Assembly: GCA_026708005.1 (NCBI GenBank)
Contig: JAPOVR010000125.1
Span: 36,540 to 100,539 of the forward strand
Source: Actinomycetes bacterium
GTDB lineage: Bacteria > Actinomycetota > Thermoleophilia > Gaiellales > Gaiellaceae
Direction: 5' to 3'
DNA: 64,000 nt
In this document: positions 18,350-26,414 of the stretch, piece by piece
Layout: each line of letters begins with the position of its first letter
Numbering within the stretch: the stretch's first letter is position 1
Program-made: the position numbers and the translations under genes
The notes under the pieces: generated by a model
Seen by the model: the letters and a program-made list of their open reading frames with translations, nothing else
Databases searched by the model: none
What the model was told of the DNA's origin: nothing

Positions 18350-20215
18350 GTGCCCCTTCTAACCGCATCAGGGCTGTGCAAAGAGATCGCTGGCGAGCCG
18401 CTCTTCGACGGCGTGAGCTTCGCCATCGATCGGGGTGACCGGATTGCCCTTTCGGGGCCCAACGGTGCCGGCAAGACCACGCTGCTGCGAGTCTTGGCTG
18501 GCGAGTCGCACGCGAGCAGGGGTGAGTTGTCGGTCGCGAAGGGGTCGCGCCTTGTGCTCCACGGCCAGCGGCCGCCAGCCGCGAGCGCCGAGAGCCTCGA
18601 CGACTACGTCCTTGGCACCGCTTTCGATCTGATCGAGATCGAGCGCCGGCTCGCCTCGCTCGAGCGGTCGATGAGCACAGGCGACACGCGGCCCTCGACG
18701 CTGTCTGAGTACTCGCGGCTTCAGTCGACGCTCGAGTACCGCGGCGGCTACGCCTGGCGGGAGCGGCCGCGCGCGACGCTGCGCGGGCTGGGCTTCGCCA
18801 CTGAGGACCTCCCGCGGTCGCTCTCCACGTTCTCCGGCGCTGAGCTCACCCGCGCTTCCCTCGCGAGGGCGCTGTCCGTGCGGGCAGATGTGCTCCTGCT
18901 CGACGAGCCCACGAACCACCTTGATCTCGAGAGCCTCGAATGGCTCGAGCTTGAGCTGCGCAGCCTCGACGCTGGGATCGTGATCGTCGCGCACGATCGG
19001 TGGCTCCTGGAGGCCTCGACGACGGCGGTCTTGGAGCTCGAGAGGGGCCGCGGTACGTACTTCCCAGGCCCGTGGCATGCCTGGCGCAAGGAGAAGGCGG
19101 CGCGCGAGAGCGCCTCTTCGCGGGCCGCCGAGCAGCGTGCCGAGCAGCTGGAGCGGCTCGAGCGCTTCGTTGCCCGCTTTCGGTATGGCACCCGAGCGCG
19201 CCAGGCGCAGGCGAAGCTCAAGCAGATCGAGCGTCTCAAGCGCGCCGGCCCCACCTCGGTCTCGCGCAGCCGCCGGACGCTCGACTTCGACTTCCCAACC
19301 CCGGCGCGCTCAGCGCGGGTTGTGCTCCAGGCGGACGCCATCTCGCTGCGCGTCGGCAACCGTCCGCTCATGACCGATGCCTCGCTCGTGCTGGAGCGGG
19401 GCGAGCACGTCGCGCTCGTGGGGCCGAACGGCTCGGGCAAGACGACGCTGCTTGAGACGCTGGTGGGGCGCCGCACGGCCGATGGCGGCGAGCTGCGGCG
19501 TGGTTATGGCGTCGAGATCGGGTACTTCTCGCAACACGACGTCGAGCTCGGTGAGGTTGGCACGGCTCTTGACGCCGCGTCGCAAGCGACGGGTCTCAGC
19601 CGTGGCCAGGCGCACGGGTTGCTCGGCCACTTCCTGTTCTCCGGCGAGGAGCAGGAGAAGAGCATGGCTACGCTGTCCGGCGGGGAGCGTCGGCGGCTCG
19701 CGCTCGCGTGCGTGGTCGCCTCGGGGGCAAACGTGCTGGTGCTCGACGAGCCGACGAACCACCTCGATCTCGAGAGCCGGGAGGCGCTCGAAGCGGCGCT
19801 CGAGCGGTTTCCGGGCGCGGTCTTGATCGCTTCCCACGACCGTGCACTGCTCGATGCGCTCGCCGACCGCATCGTCGCGATCGAGGGCGGCTCCCTGCGC
19901 TCCTTCCAGGGCGGCTGGGCCGAGCTCGCCCGACGCTGGCAGGCAGAGCGAGAGCTGCCCGTGCCTCCGAAGCCGAAGGCGCCTCCGAGGCCTGCGCAGC
20001 GGCCCAGGTGCCAGCCGCCCGACCGGGCTGAAGAGCTCCGCCAGCTCGAGGAGCAGATCGCCGCGGCCGAGAGCGCCCTCGTCGAGGTGGAGGTACGCCT
20101 GGCCGAGGAGTGGTCGAGCGTTGCGCTTCAGGCTGAGCACACGGACGCACGGGAGAAGCTCGCGTCGCTCATGGCCACCTGGGAGAAGCTCGCCGAGCAG
20201 GACGATACGGCGTAG
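18350..20215 (+). CDS. ABC-F family ATPase
   Basis: A 621-residue soluble protein with two ABC domains and no membrane segments. The first domain has GPNGAGKTT and LLLDEPTNHLDLESLEW; the second has GPNGSGKTT, LSGGERRRLALACVVASGANVLVLDEPTNHLDLESREALE. Note that the first signature is degenerate (FSGAELTRASLARAL). A basic linker of about 70 residues joins the domains (P-site tRNA-interaction motif region), and the C-terminus is a Pro-rich then coiled-coil tail. ABC-F proteins act on ribosomes in translation rescue or antibiotic protection. The GTG start at 18350 lacks a strong ribosome site. Confidence 0.9.
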   Translation: MPLLTASGLCKEIAGEPLFDGVSFAIDRGDRIALSGPNGAGKTTLLRVLAGESHASRGELSVAKGSRLVLHGQRPPAASAESLDDYVLGTAFDLIEIERRLASLERSMSTGDTRPSTLSEYSRLQSTLEYRGGYAWRERPRATLRGLGFATEDLPRSLSTFSGAELTRASLARALSVRADVLLLDEPTNHLDLESLEWLELELRSLDAGIVIVAHDRWLLEASTTAVLELERGRGTYFPGPWHAWRKEKAARESASSRAAEQRAEQLERLERFVARFRYGTRARQAQAKLKQIERLKRAGPTSVSRSRRTLDFDFPTPARSARVVLQADAISLRVGNRPLMTDASLVLERGEHVALVGPNGSGKTTLLETLVGRRTADGGELRRGYGVEIGYFSQHDVELGEVGTALDAASQATGLSRGQAHGLLGHFLFSGEEQEKSMATLSGGERRRLALACVVASGANVLVLDEPTNHLDLESREALEAALERFPGAVLIASHDRALLDALADRIVAIEGGSLRSFQGGWAELARRWQAERELPVPPKPKAPPRPAQRPRCQPPDRAEELRQLEEQIAAAESALVEVEVRLAEEWSSVALQAEHTDAREKLASLMATWEKLAEQDDTA

Positions 20216-20693
20216 GCTCACCGGAAGTGGCGTCCGAGGCAGGACGGCATGGTCTTGGGCCAGGCCGCTCGCGGTGCTCTCATTCGCGTCACACGCTTCT
20301 CTCTGCGCAGGCGCCCCTCGTCGCGGCAGCCGCGACGAGGCGCTTGTCTACCTCCGAGCCGGCTCCGAGCCGAGCGCCACAGCTTGCGCAGTCTCCGTGC
20401 TGTTGCAAAGTTGGCACAGTCTCGTGAAGTCTTGGCTACATATCGCGCGGAATCGGTGCGTTTCTCTGGGCTACCCTCCTCCGGGTGGTGGGTGGGGGCG
20501 GGCTGCCCTTCGTGCTGGCCGCGCGGGCTTGGCCGGCCCCGGGTGGCCTCCGCGGCGGCTAGCGAGCGGGCTTTCAGAGCCAGCTACCGCCCGAGGCTCG
20601 GGCCACCGCCGGTGCGCGTTGCGGGGCGTGCGCTGCCTCGAGTCGGTGCTGCCGAGCCTGCGACGTTTCGCGTGTGTGTTTCGCGTGCGGCGC
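20216..20693 (+). other. Noncoding gap between ABC-F and htpX genes
   Basis: Convergent gap of about 480 bases. It holds copy D of the dispersed repeat. Nothing coding is recognisable. Confidence 0.45.
20405..20515 (+). repeat. Dispersed ~105-bp repeat, copy D
   Basis: Aligns with copy A from AGTTGGCACAGT through the TTTCTCTGGGCTACCCTCC box to GGGCTGCCCTTCGTG. The tail has four G-runs in the order GGG-TGGT-GGG-T-GGG-GGC-GGG, a full G-quadruplex pattern. The RTGAC pair is degenerate (GTGAA, then GCTAC). It lies between convergent genes. Confidence 0.8.
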
Positions 20694-21590
20694 CTAGAAG
20701 CGGACCCGGCGCATGCCAGTGATGCTCTGATCGAGCTCGTCGAGCCGGCGGATGCGCTCGTCGATCGGCGGGTGCGTCGAGAACAGCGACGTGTAGCCGC
20801 GGCCTCGGAGCGCCGCCGTCGGGTTGGCGATGTAGAGCGATGCGGTGGCCGGATTGACGTCCATCGGGATCGCTTCGGTCCCCTGCTTGAGGGTGAGCAG
20901 TGCGCTCGAGAGCGATCGGCCTTCGCCGAGCATTCGCGCGGCGGCCGCATCGGCCAGATACTCGCGCTGGCGCGAGACAGCCATCTGCAGCATCATGGCG
21001 GCGATCGGCGTGATCATCATCGTGGCCATCATTCCGACCAAGCCCAGCGGATTGTCGTTGTCATCGCCGAAGAGCAGCGAGAACTGGAGCATGTAGGCGA
21101 TCCAGGCAATGGCGGCGGAGATCATCGCCGCGATGCTGGCAACGAGGATGTCCCGATTCTTGATGTGCGCGAACTCGTGGGCGAGAACGCCGCGCACTTG
21201 GCCCTTCGGCATGTATCGCAGCAGCCCGGTCGTCACGGCCACCGCTGCGTGCCGCGGGTTGCGGCCTGTCGCAAAGGCGTTCGGCTGCTCGGAGGGGATC
21301 AGGTACAGGCGGGGCTCGGGGACCTCCGCGAGCCCCGCGAGCTCGCGCACCATTGCTCGGACCTCCTGCAGCTCTCCTTCGGGGACCGGTTTGGCCCGGC
21401 TGGCCTTGATCGCGATCTTGTCGGAGAACCAGTACCCGACGACGTTCATGACGACCGCGATCGCGATGAAGACGTAGAGGCTGCCGCCACCGATCATCGC
21501 GCCGATACCGACGAGGAGCGCCGTGAGGCCCGCGATCAGGACCCAGGTCCTGAGGCGCGTGGTGATGTTCGTGCGGGTGACGGTGGTCAC
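20694..21590 (-). CDS. htpX: Membrane zinc metalloprotease HtpX
   Basis: A 298-residue M48-family protease. Two N-terminal hydrophobic helices are followed by the zinc motif HEFAH (in VLAHEFAHIKNRD), with the third ligand Glu in SRQREYLADAAAARML. The ending STHPPIDERIRRLDEL is typical of HtpX. It degrades misfolded membrane proteins with the catalytic site on the cytoplasmic face. The start is GTG 21590, with AAGGAG eight bases before it. It is divergent from the response regulator gene. Confidence 0.92.
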   Translation of the reverse strand: MTTVTRTNITTRLRTWVLIAGLTALLVGIGAMIGGGSLYVFIAIAVVMNVVGYWFSDKIAIKASRAKPVPEGELQEVRAMVRELAGLAEVPEPRLYLIPSEQPNAFATGRNPRHAAVAVTTGLLRYMPKGQVRGVLAHEFAHIKNRDILVASIAAMISAAIAWIAYMLQFSLLFGDDNDNPLGLVGMMATMMITPIAAMMLQMAVSRQREYLADAAAARMLGEGRSLSSALLTLKQGTEAIPMDVNPATASLYIANPTAALRGRGYTSLFSTHPPIDERIRRLDELDQSITGMRRVRF

Positions 21591-21625
21591 GGCATGTGCT
21601 CCTTCTCGTCGAGCGATATGGGACT

Positions 21626-21844
21626 TCAGTAGAAGGCAGTAGAAGGCCTCTTCTGCCTGCTGACGTGCCCGGCGCTACCCGGCCTGCGGTCGTCCTGACG
21701 GGGAGCGCCCGTTTGAGGGGCTGTCCTTTGCTGCTCTTCAACGTAGCAAAACCACGGTATGGAACCGCCGTCCTCGGGGGCGATACCGTCCTCAGACGTT
21801 CCAGGCTTTGCTGTCGGCGCCGCCTCGATGGGTACGTTCACCAT
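21626..21844 (-). CDS. Doubtful small frame upstream of htpX
   Basis: A 72-codon frame with an ATG preceded by GAGGTGG, ending 36 bases before htpX. The peptide has acidic and polar stretches and no recognisable domain. Third-position G+C (about 70%) is lower than in neighbours, and the start lies inside a PHO box that seems to serve the opposite strand. It may be spurious. Confidence 0.2.
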   Translation of the reverse strand: MVNVPIEAAPTAKPGTSEDGIAPEDGGSIPWFCYVEEQQRTAPQTGAPRQDDRRPGSAGHVSRQKRPSTAFY

Positions 21845-21868
21845 ATCGTCACCACCTCATCACCTATC
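21836..21868 (+). promoter_or_regulatory. PHO box upstream of the response regulator
   Basis: GTTCACC (21836), CGTCACC (21847) and CATCACC (21858) stand at exact 11-bp steps, each followed by four spacer bases. This is an even better match to the PhoP direct-repeat layout than the pstS box. It lies about 90 bases before the regulator start, implying autoregulation. An AT-rich stretch near 21885-21905 could hold the -10 element. Confidence 0.75.
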
Positions 21869-21955
21869 GAGTACTCGGGCGGCCTCTTATTCCCCAATTA
21901 TTAGGGCGTGGCGCGAGGGCGCGAGGGGCATCGTGATTTTTGTTCTTATTGAGCC

Positions 21956-22651
21956 GTGGCCAAGATCCTGATCATCGAGGACGACGAGGTGATCGCCGAC
22001 GGGATGGCCCGCCACCTTCAGGCGGCCGGTTTCGATCCCGTCAGCGTCGGCAAGGGCGAGGCTGGGCTGGCCCGCCTCCGCTTCGAGAAACCCGATGTCT
22101 GCGTGCTCGACCTGATGCTGCCCGGCCTCGACGGGTGGAAGCTAATCGAGACGGCGCGTGAGGAGGGGATCGGCACGCCGATCCTCGTCGTGTCGGCGCG
22201 GGGCACGGAACATGACCGCGTGCATGCCCTCGAGATCGGCGCGGATGACTACCTGGTCAAGCCCTTCTCGATGCAGGAGCTGGTCGCGAGGGTCAAGGCG
22301 GCTGCCCGCCGAGGTGCGAGGCCCGAGGAGCGGCACCGTGGCGAGGCCATTGAGATCGGGGATCTGCGTATCGATCCGGACCACTTCCAGGCCTACCTCA
22401 ACGGCGAGTCGTGCGAGCTAACGCCCACCGAGTTCCGGCTCTTGTACGCGCTCGCCCTCGAGACCGGACGGGTGCTTAGCCGCGATGAGCTTCTCCAGCG
22501 GATCTGGGGCAGACGGCAGACCCACCGCGATCGGACGGTCGATGTGTTCGTGCGCAAGCTGCGCGACAAGATTGACCGGCGAGCCGACGGCTATACGTAC
22601 ATCCAGACACGCTACGGGGTCGGCTACAAGCTCGAAGCGGTCCCCCGCTAG
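21956..22651 (+). CDS. phoP: OmpR/PhoB-family response regulator, PhoP-like
   Basis: A 231-residue two-domain regulator. The receiver domain has the acidic pair in IIEDDEV, the phosphorylated Asp in VLDLMLPGLDGW, the switch Thr/Ser region LVVSARG and Lys in YLVKPFSMQEL. The DNA-binding winged helix includes LTPTEFRLLYALALETGRVLSRDELLQRIWG and VDVFVRKLRDKID. GTG 21956 is used. A PHO box upstream and the nearby pst, ppk and ppx genes make this the likely PhoP/PhoB of the phosphate regulon; the kinase candidate is encoded at 13,928-14,896. Confidence 0.88.
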   Translation: MAKILIIEDDEVIADGMARHLQAAGFDPVSVGKGEAGLARLRFEKPDVCVLDLMLPGLDGWKLIETAREEGIGTPILVVSARGTEHDRVHALEIGADDYLVKPFSMQELVARVKAAARRGARPEERHRGEAIEIGDLRIDPDHFQAYLNGESCELTPTEFRLLYALALETGRVLSRDELLQRIWGRRQTHRDRTVDVFVRKLRDKIDRRADGYTYIQTRYGVGYKLEAVPR

Positions 22652-22792
22652 CGGGTTGCGCTGAAGCCGTGGGGCTCGCGGCGCCTCGGCCGCCGACCGG
22701 TGGCGCCGCCTGAAGCCCGTGGGCGGCGCGCATCAGAGGGGCGAAGAAGAACAGTCGTGGGCACCGATCGGGTTGGTGGGGCTCCTTCTATC

Positions 22793-24946
22793 ATGTCCTC
22801 TGGGATGAGCGAGAAGACAGCCACCGGCGCCCAGGCCTCACCTGCCGACACCCCGAGCATCGACCTGCAAGCCCCTGTGGAGGAAGGTGAGCGGTTCATC
22901 AACCGCGAGCTCTCGTGGCTCGACTTCAACGCGCGCGTGCTCGACCTGGCGGATGATCCCGACGTCCCGCTGCTCGAGCGCGTGAAGTTCTGCTCGATCT
23001 TCGCATCGAACCTCGACGAGTTCTTCATGGTCCGTGTGGCCGGGCTCCTGCGTCAGGTGGCTGCCGGCCTCGCGGTGCTCTCCGCGGACGGCCGTACGGC
23101 GCAGGAGACCTTGCAGGATGTCAGGGAGCAGGTCGGCGGGCTGATCAGGCGGCACGCGCTCCTCTGGGCCGACCTCCGCGACGGGCTCGCGGCGGCCGAC
23201 ATCGTGGTGGCGGGGGTCGACGACTGCACCGAGGTCGAGATCGCGGAGCTCCGCGAGCGGTTCGCACTTGAGGTCTACCCCGTCCTGACGCCGCTTGCCG
23301 TGAGCCCTGGGCAGCCGTTTCCCTACATCAGCGCACTGTCGCTCTCGCTCGCGCTCTTCGTTCGTGACCCTGACTCGGGTGAGGAGCGCTTCGCCCGTGT
23401 GAAGGTTCCCGAGGGCCTGTCCCGCTTCCTTGAGGTCGGGTCCCGCGGCGTGTTCGTGCCGCTCGAGGATGTGATCTCCAACTCCCTTGACCTGCTGTTC
23501 CCGGGCATGGAGATCCTCGAGACCAGTCCATTCCGTTTGACGCGGGACGCAGACTTCGAGGTCTCCGATGAGGCGGATGACCTGCTGGAGGCCGTCGAGC
23601 TGGAGGTGCGCCGCCGGCGCTTCGGGGGCGTGGTTCGTCTCGAGGTTGCCGACACGATGTCAGAGCACATGCTCGACCGGCTCCGGGACGGTGTCGACGC
23701 GACCGAGGACCGCATCTATCGCATTCCGGGAATGCTCGATCTCGCCGATCTGTCGCAGATCGCGTCTGTCGACCGGCCCGACCTCAAGGATGAGCCGTGG
23801 ATGCCCGTGACCCAGCCGCGGCTCGAGGGACGCCGTGCCGGAGATTTCTTTGGCGAGATCCGCCGCGGCGACCTGCTCGTGCACCATCCGTACGACTCGT
23901 TCGCAACGAGCGTCGAGGGCTTCGTTCGTGCGGTCACGCAGGACGATGGCGTCACGGGCATCAAGACGACCGTGTATCGCACGAGCGAGGAGTCCGCGAT
24001 CCTCCCGGCGTTGATCGAGGCGGCCGAGGAGGGCAAGCAGAGCCTCTGCCTCGTCGAGCTGAAGGCCCGCTTCGACGAGCGCCGCAACATCGAGTGGTCG
24101 CGGTCGTTGGAACGAGCCGGCGTTCACGTCGTCTATGGCTTCCCGAACCTCAAGATCCATTCGAAGACAACGCTCGTTGTGCGCAGCGAGGGAGACATGC
24201 TCCGCCGGTACGTCCACATCGGAACGGGGAACTACCACGCGGTCACGGCGAGGACCTATGAGGACTTCGGGCTGTTCACCGCTGACGAGGAGATCGCGGC
24301 CGACATCGCCGACCTGTTCAACTACCTCACCGGCTTCGGGCGGCCGCAGGAGTTCCGGAAGATCCTCGTTGCGCCCTTCACGCTGCGCAGCCGTCTCGTC
24401 GAAGAGATCCGAGCGGTTGCAGCGGCGGCCGCGGGAGGCGCGAAGGCGCGGATCCGGTTCAAGGTGAACGCGCTGACCGATCGCGCGGTCATCGAGGAGC
24501 TGTACGCGGCATCGCAGCGCGGCGCGCAGGTCGACATCGTGGCGCGCGGCATCTGCTCGCTGCGTCCGGGTGTTCCCGACCTGAGCGAGCACATTCGTGT
24601 GCGCAGTGTCGTCGGGCGCTTCCTCGAGCACAGCCGTGTCTTCTTCTTCGAGGCGGGCGACACGACTTCGACCTTCATGGGGTCTGCCGACCTGATGCCG
24701 CGCAACCTCGACCATCGCATCGAAGTTGTGGTCCCGGTCGAGGACGCGCGCGTCGAGGCAGAGATGCGAACTGTGATGGACACGCTGCTGGCGGACAACG
24801 CGAGCGCCTGGGAGCTCGGGGCCGACGGGGTGTGGACACGCGAGAGACCGCAGGAAGGCGAGCGCAACCGAGCGAGCCAGCTCGCGCTCATGCGCCGCGC
24901 CCGCTCGCGGGGGCGCCACAGGGCCGTTCGACGGCCGCGCGGCTAG
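22793..24946 (+). CDS. ppk1: Polyphosphate kinase 1
   Basis: A 717-residue enzyme that makes polyphosphate from ATP. The N-terminal domain opens with RFINRELSWLDFNARVLDLA; FASNLDEFFMVRVAG is also typical. The two catalytic-domain HKD-like motifs are seen as LKIHSKTTLVVR with its His, and SADLMPRNLDHRIEVVVPV. The length fits PPK1 (about 690-730). ATG 22793 is my choice; ATG 22805 and GTG 22757 (with GAAGAAG upstream) are alternatives. It follows the PhoP-like regulator by about 140 bases on the same strand and precedes the exopolyphosphatase gene. Confidence 0.93.
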   Translation: MSSGMSEKTATGAQASPADTPSIDLQAPVEEGERFINRELSWLDFNARVLDLADDPDVPLLERVKFCSIFASNLDEFFMVRVAGLLRQVAAGLAVLSADGRTAQETLQDVREQVGGLIRRHALLWADLRDGLAAADIVVAGVDDCTEVEIAELRERFALEVYPVLTPLAVSPGQPFPYISALSLSLALFVRDPDSGEERFARVKVPEGLSRFLEVGSRGVFVPLEDVISNSLDLLFPGMEILETSPFRLTRDADFEVSDEADDLLEAVELEVRRRRFGGVVRLEVADTMSEHMLDRLRDGVDATEDRIYRIPGMLDLADLSQIASVDRPDLKDEPWMPVTQPRLEGRRAGDFFGEIRRGDLLVHHPYDSFATSVEGFVRAVTQDDGVTGIKTTVYRTSEESAILPALIEAAEEGKQSLCLVELKARFDERRNIEWSRSLERAGVHVVYGFPNLKIHSKTTLVVRSEGDMLRRYVHIGTGNYHAVTARTYEDFGLFTADEEIAADIADLFNYLTGFGRPQEFRKILVAPFTLRSRLVEEIRAVAAAAAGGAKARIRFKVNALTDRAVIEELYAASQRGAQVDIVARGICSLRPGVPDLSEHIRVRSVVGRFLEHSRVFFFEAGDTTSTFMGSADLMPRNLDHRIEVVVPVEDARVEAEMRTVMDTLLADNASAWELGADGVWTRERPQEGERNRASQLALMRRARSRGRHRAVRRPRG

Positions 24947-25021
24947 TCGAGCTCGACTGTGCGAACAGCCTGCGCGGCGTCGACGCGGCTCCAACCGATC
25001 GCCCGGCGACAATCTTTGTCG

Positions 25022-25903
25022 GTGCGTGTCGGCGTGATCGACGTGGGTTCCAATACCGCCCGCCTGCTTGTGGCACGGGTTTCCCGCAGCACCTTCGTTC
25101 CGGTTGGGCGCGAGCGGGCGGTGCTCAGCCTGGGAGAGGAGGTCGAGCGCACCGGCCGTATCAGTGACATCAAGCTCGCTCGCCTCGCGGCGCAGTGCGA
25201 GGAGTTTGTGCGGACGGCCGGCGCTCTTGGTGCCTCCCAGGTGCGCGTTGTCGTCACCGCGCCTGGTCGGCAGGCTGAGAACCGGGAGGCACTGATCTCG
25301 ACGCTGCGGCACGCGACAGGTCTGGGCGTGCGGGTGCTCTCGCCAGAGGAGGAGGGCATGCTCGCGTTCACGGGTGCAGTTACGTGTGCGGAGCGGGTGC
25401 AAGATCCTGTGGCCGTCTGTGACGTCGGCGGAGGCTCGACGGAGGTTGTCGTGGGCACCACGGACGGGGGTGCCGCCTACGTGCGCGCCGTCGGTATCGG
25501 CTCTCTGCGGCTCGCGTGCCGCACGCTCTCCTACGAGCGGCCGAGCAAGCGCGAGCTCGCGCGCGCAAGGGGGGAGGTCGAAGCTGCCTTCGACCGCTTC
25601 CTCGTGCCGCTGCCGAAATCAGCGCTGGCCACCGGCGGCACCGCCCGAGCGCTTCGGCGGATGGTCGGGCGCACGCTCGAGCCCGATGCGCTCGATGCGG
25701 CGCTGCGCCTTCTGCGCCGCTGCGACGCCGACCAGATCGTGCAGGTCTTCGGTGTACCGCCGCATCGCGTCAGGTTCCTCGCGGCTGGGACGCTTATCCT
25801 CAACGAGGTCTACCGGCGTCTCGGCGTTCCCCTCAACGTCGCTCGGGGGGGCCTGCGTGAGGGTGCTGCGCTCGAGCTGCTCGGTCAGCTTGAGGCCGCG
25901 TAG
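25022..25903 (+). CDS. ppx: Exopolyphosphatase / GppA-family phosphatase
   Basis: A 293-residue ASKHA-fold phosphatase. The phosphate-1 motif is VGVIDVGSNTARLLVA, phosphate-2 is VAVCDVGGGSTEVVVG, and the catalytic Glu lies in LSPEEEGMLAF. The C-terminal ATGGTARAL motif is also present. It is short: the extra C-terminal HD-like domain of E. coli PPX is absent, as in many actinobacterial enzymes. GTG 25022 is chosen so that the conserved strand starts immediately; there is no strong ribosome site. It lies 75 bases after ppk1, so production and breakdown of polyphosphate are encoded together. Confidence 0.9.
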   Translation: MRVGVIDVGSNTARLLVARVSRSTFVPVGRERAVLSLGEEVERTGRISDIKLARLAAQCEEFVRTAGALGASQVRVVVTAPGRQAENREALISTLRHATGLGVRVLSPEEEGMLAFTGAVTCAERVQDPVAVCDVGGGSTEVVVGTTDGGAAYVRAVGIGSLRLACRTLSYERPSKRELARARGEVEAAFDRFLVPLPKSALATGGTARALRRMVGRTLEPDALDAALRLLRRCDADQIVQVFGVPPHRVRFLAAGTLILNEVYRRLGVPLNVARGGLREGAALELLGQLEAA

Positions 25904-26015
25904 GGAGGCGGCAACGTGGCGGCGCGCGCGTCCACCGGGATCGCTCCTACGTCATCGGCGGGTCGAGTCGGTTGTGTGGCATGGAGGGGCCGGGCTCGTC
26001 CCGCCCTGATACGCG

Positions 26016-26414
26016 TTATCGGCCGCGGTCGTCCTTGAGCAGGTCAAGCAGGGCGCGGTCGTGCTCGTAGCTCAAGAGCGTTCGCGCCTCTTCGATCGAT
26101 AGCCACCGGGTCTCGTCGACTTCTTCGCCGGCGACGAACTCGCCTGAAAGCGGCGTCATCGAGAAATACCGCACGACCTTCGCTCGCCCCTTGCGGTCCC
26201 GGTAGCGGACGTCGCCCACGTGTGCGACGAGCTTGCAGAGAAATCCGGTCTCCTCCTCGACCTCGCGTAGCGCGCACGTCTCGTCGGTCTCGCCTGCGTA
26301 GGGCTTCCCCTTCGGGAAGCTCCAGTCGTCGTACTTCGGTCGGTGGATGACCAGAACCTCGAGCTGCCCCCCGCCGCGGCGTGTCAGCAGCCCGCCGGCT
26401 GCTCTTATCTCCAC
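26016..26414 (-). CDS. Nudix hydrolase
   Basis: A 132-residue Nudix protein. The Nudix box is complete: G in GKPYAGE, then REVEEETGF, with the REUXEEXGU pattern intact. HRPKYDDWSFPKGK before it is usual for MutT-like and diadenosine-polyphosphate hydrolases. The GTG start overlaps the TAA of the CYTH-CHAD gene by ten bases, so the two are one transcription unit. Pairing with a CYTH-CHAD gene and neighbouring ppk/ppx points to inorganic or nucleoside polyphosphate metabolism. Confidence 0.88.
   Translation of the reverse strand: MEIRAAGGLLTRRGGGQLEVLVIHRPKYDDWSFPKGKPYAGETDETCALREVEEETGFLCKLVAHVGDVRYRDRKGRAKVVRYFSMTPLSGEFVAGEEVDETRWLSIEEARTLLSYEHDRALLDLLKDDRGR

Noticed and set aside
19842..21632. 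Plus-strand 596-codon frame over the end of the ABC-F gene and opposite htpX
   Set aside because: It is antisense to the clear HEFAH protease and has no family features.
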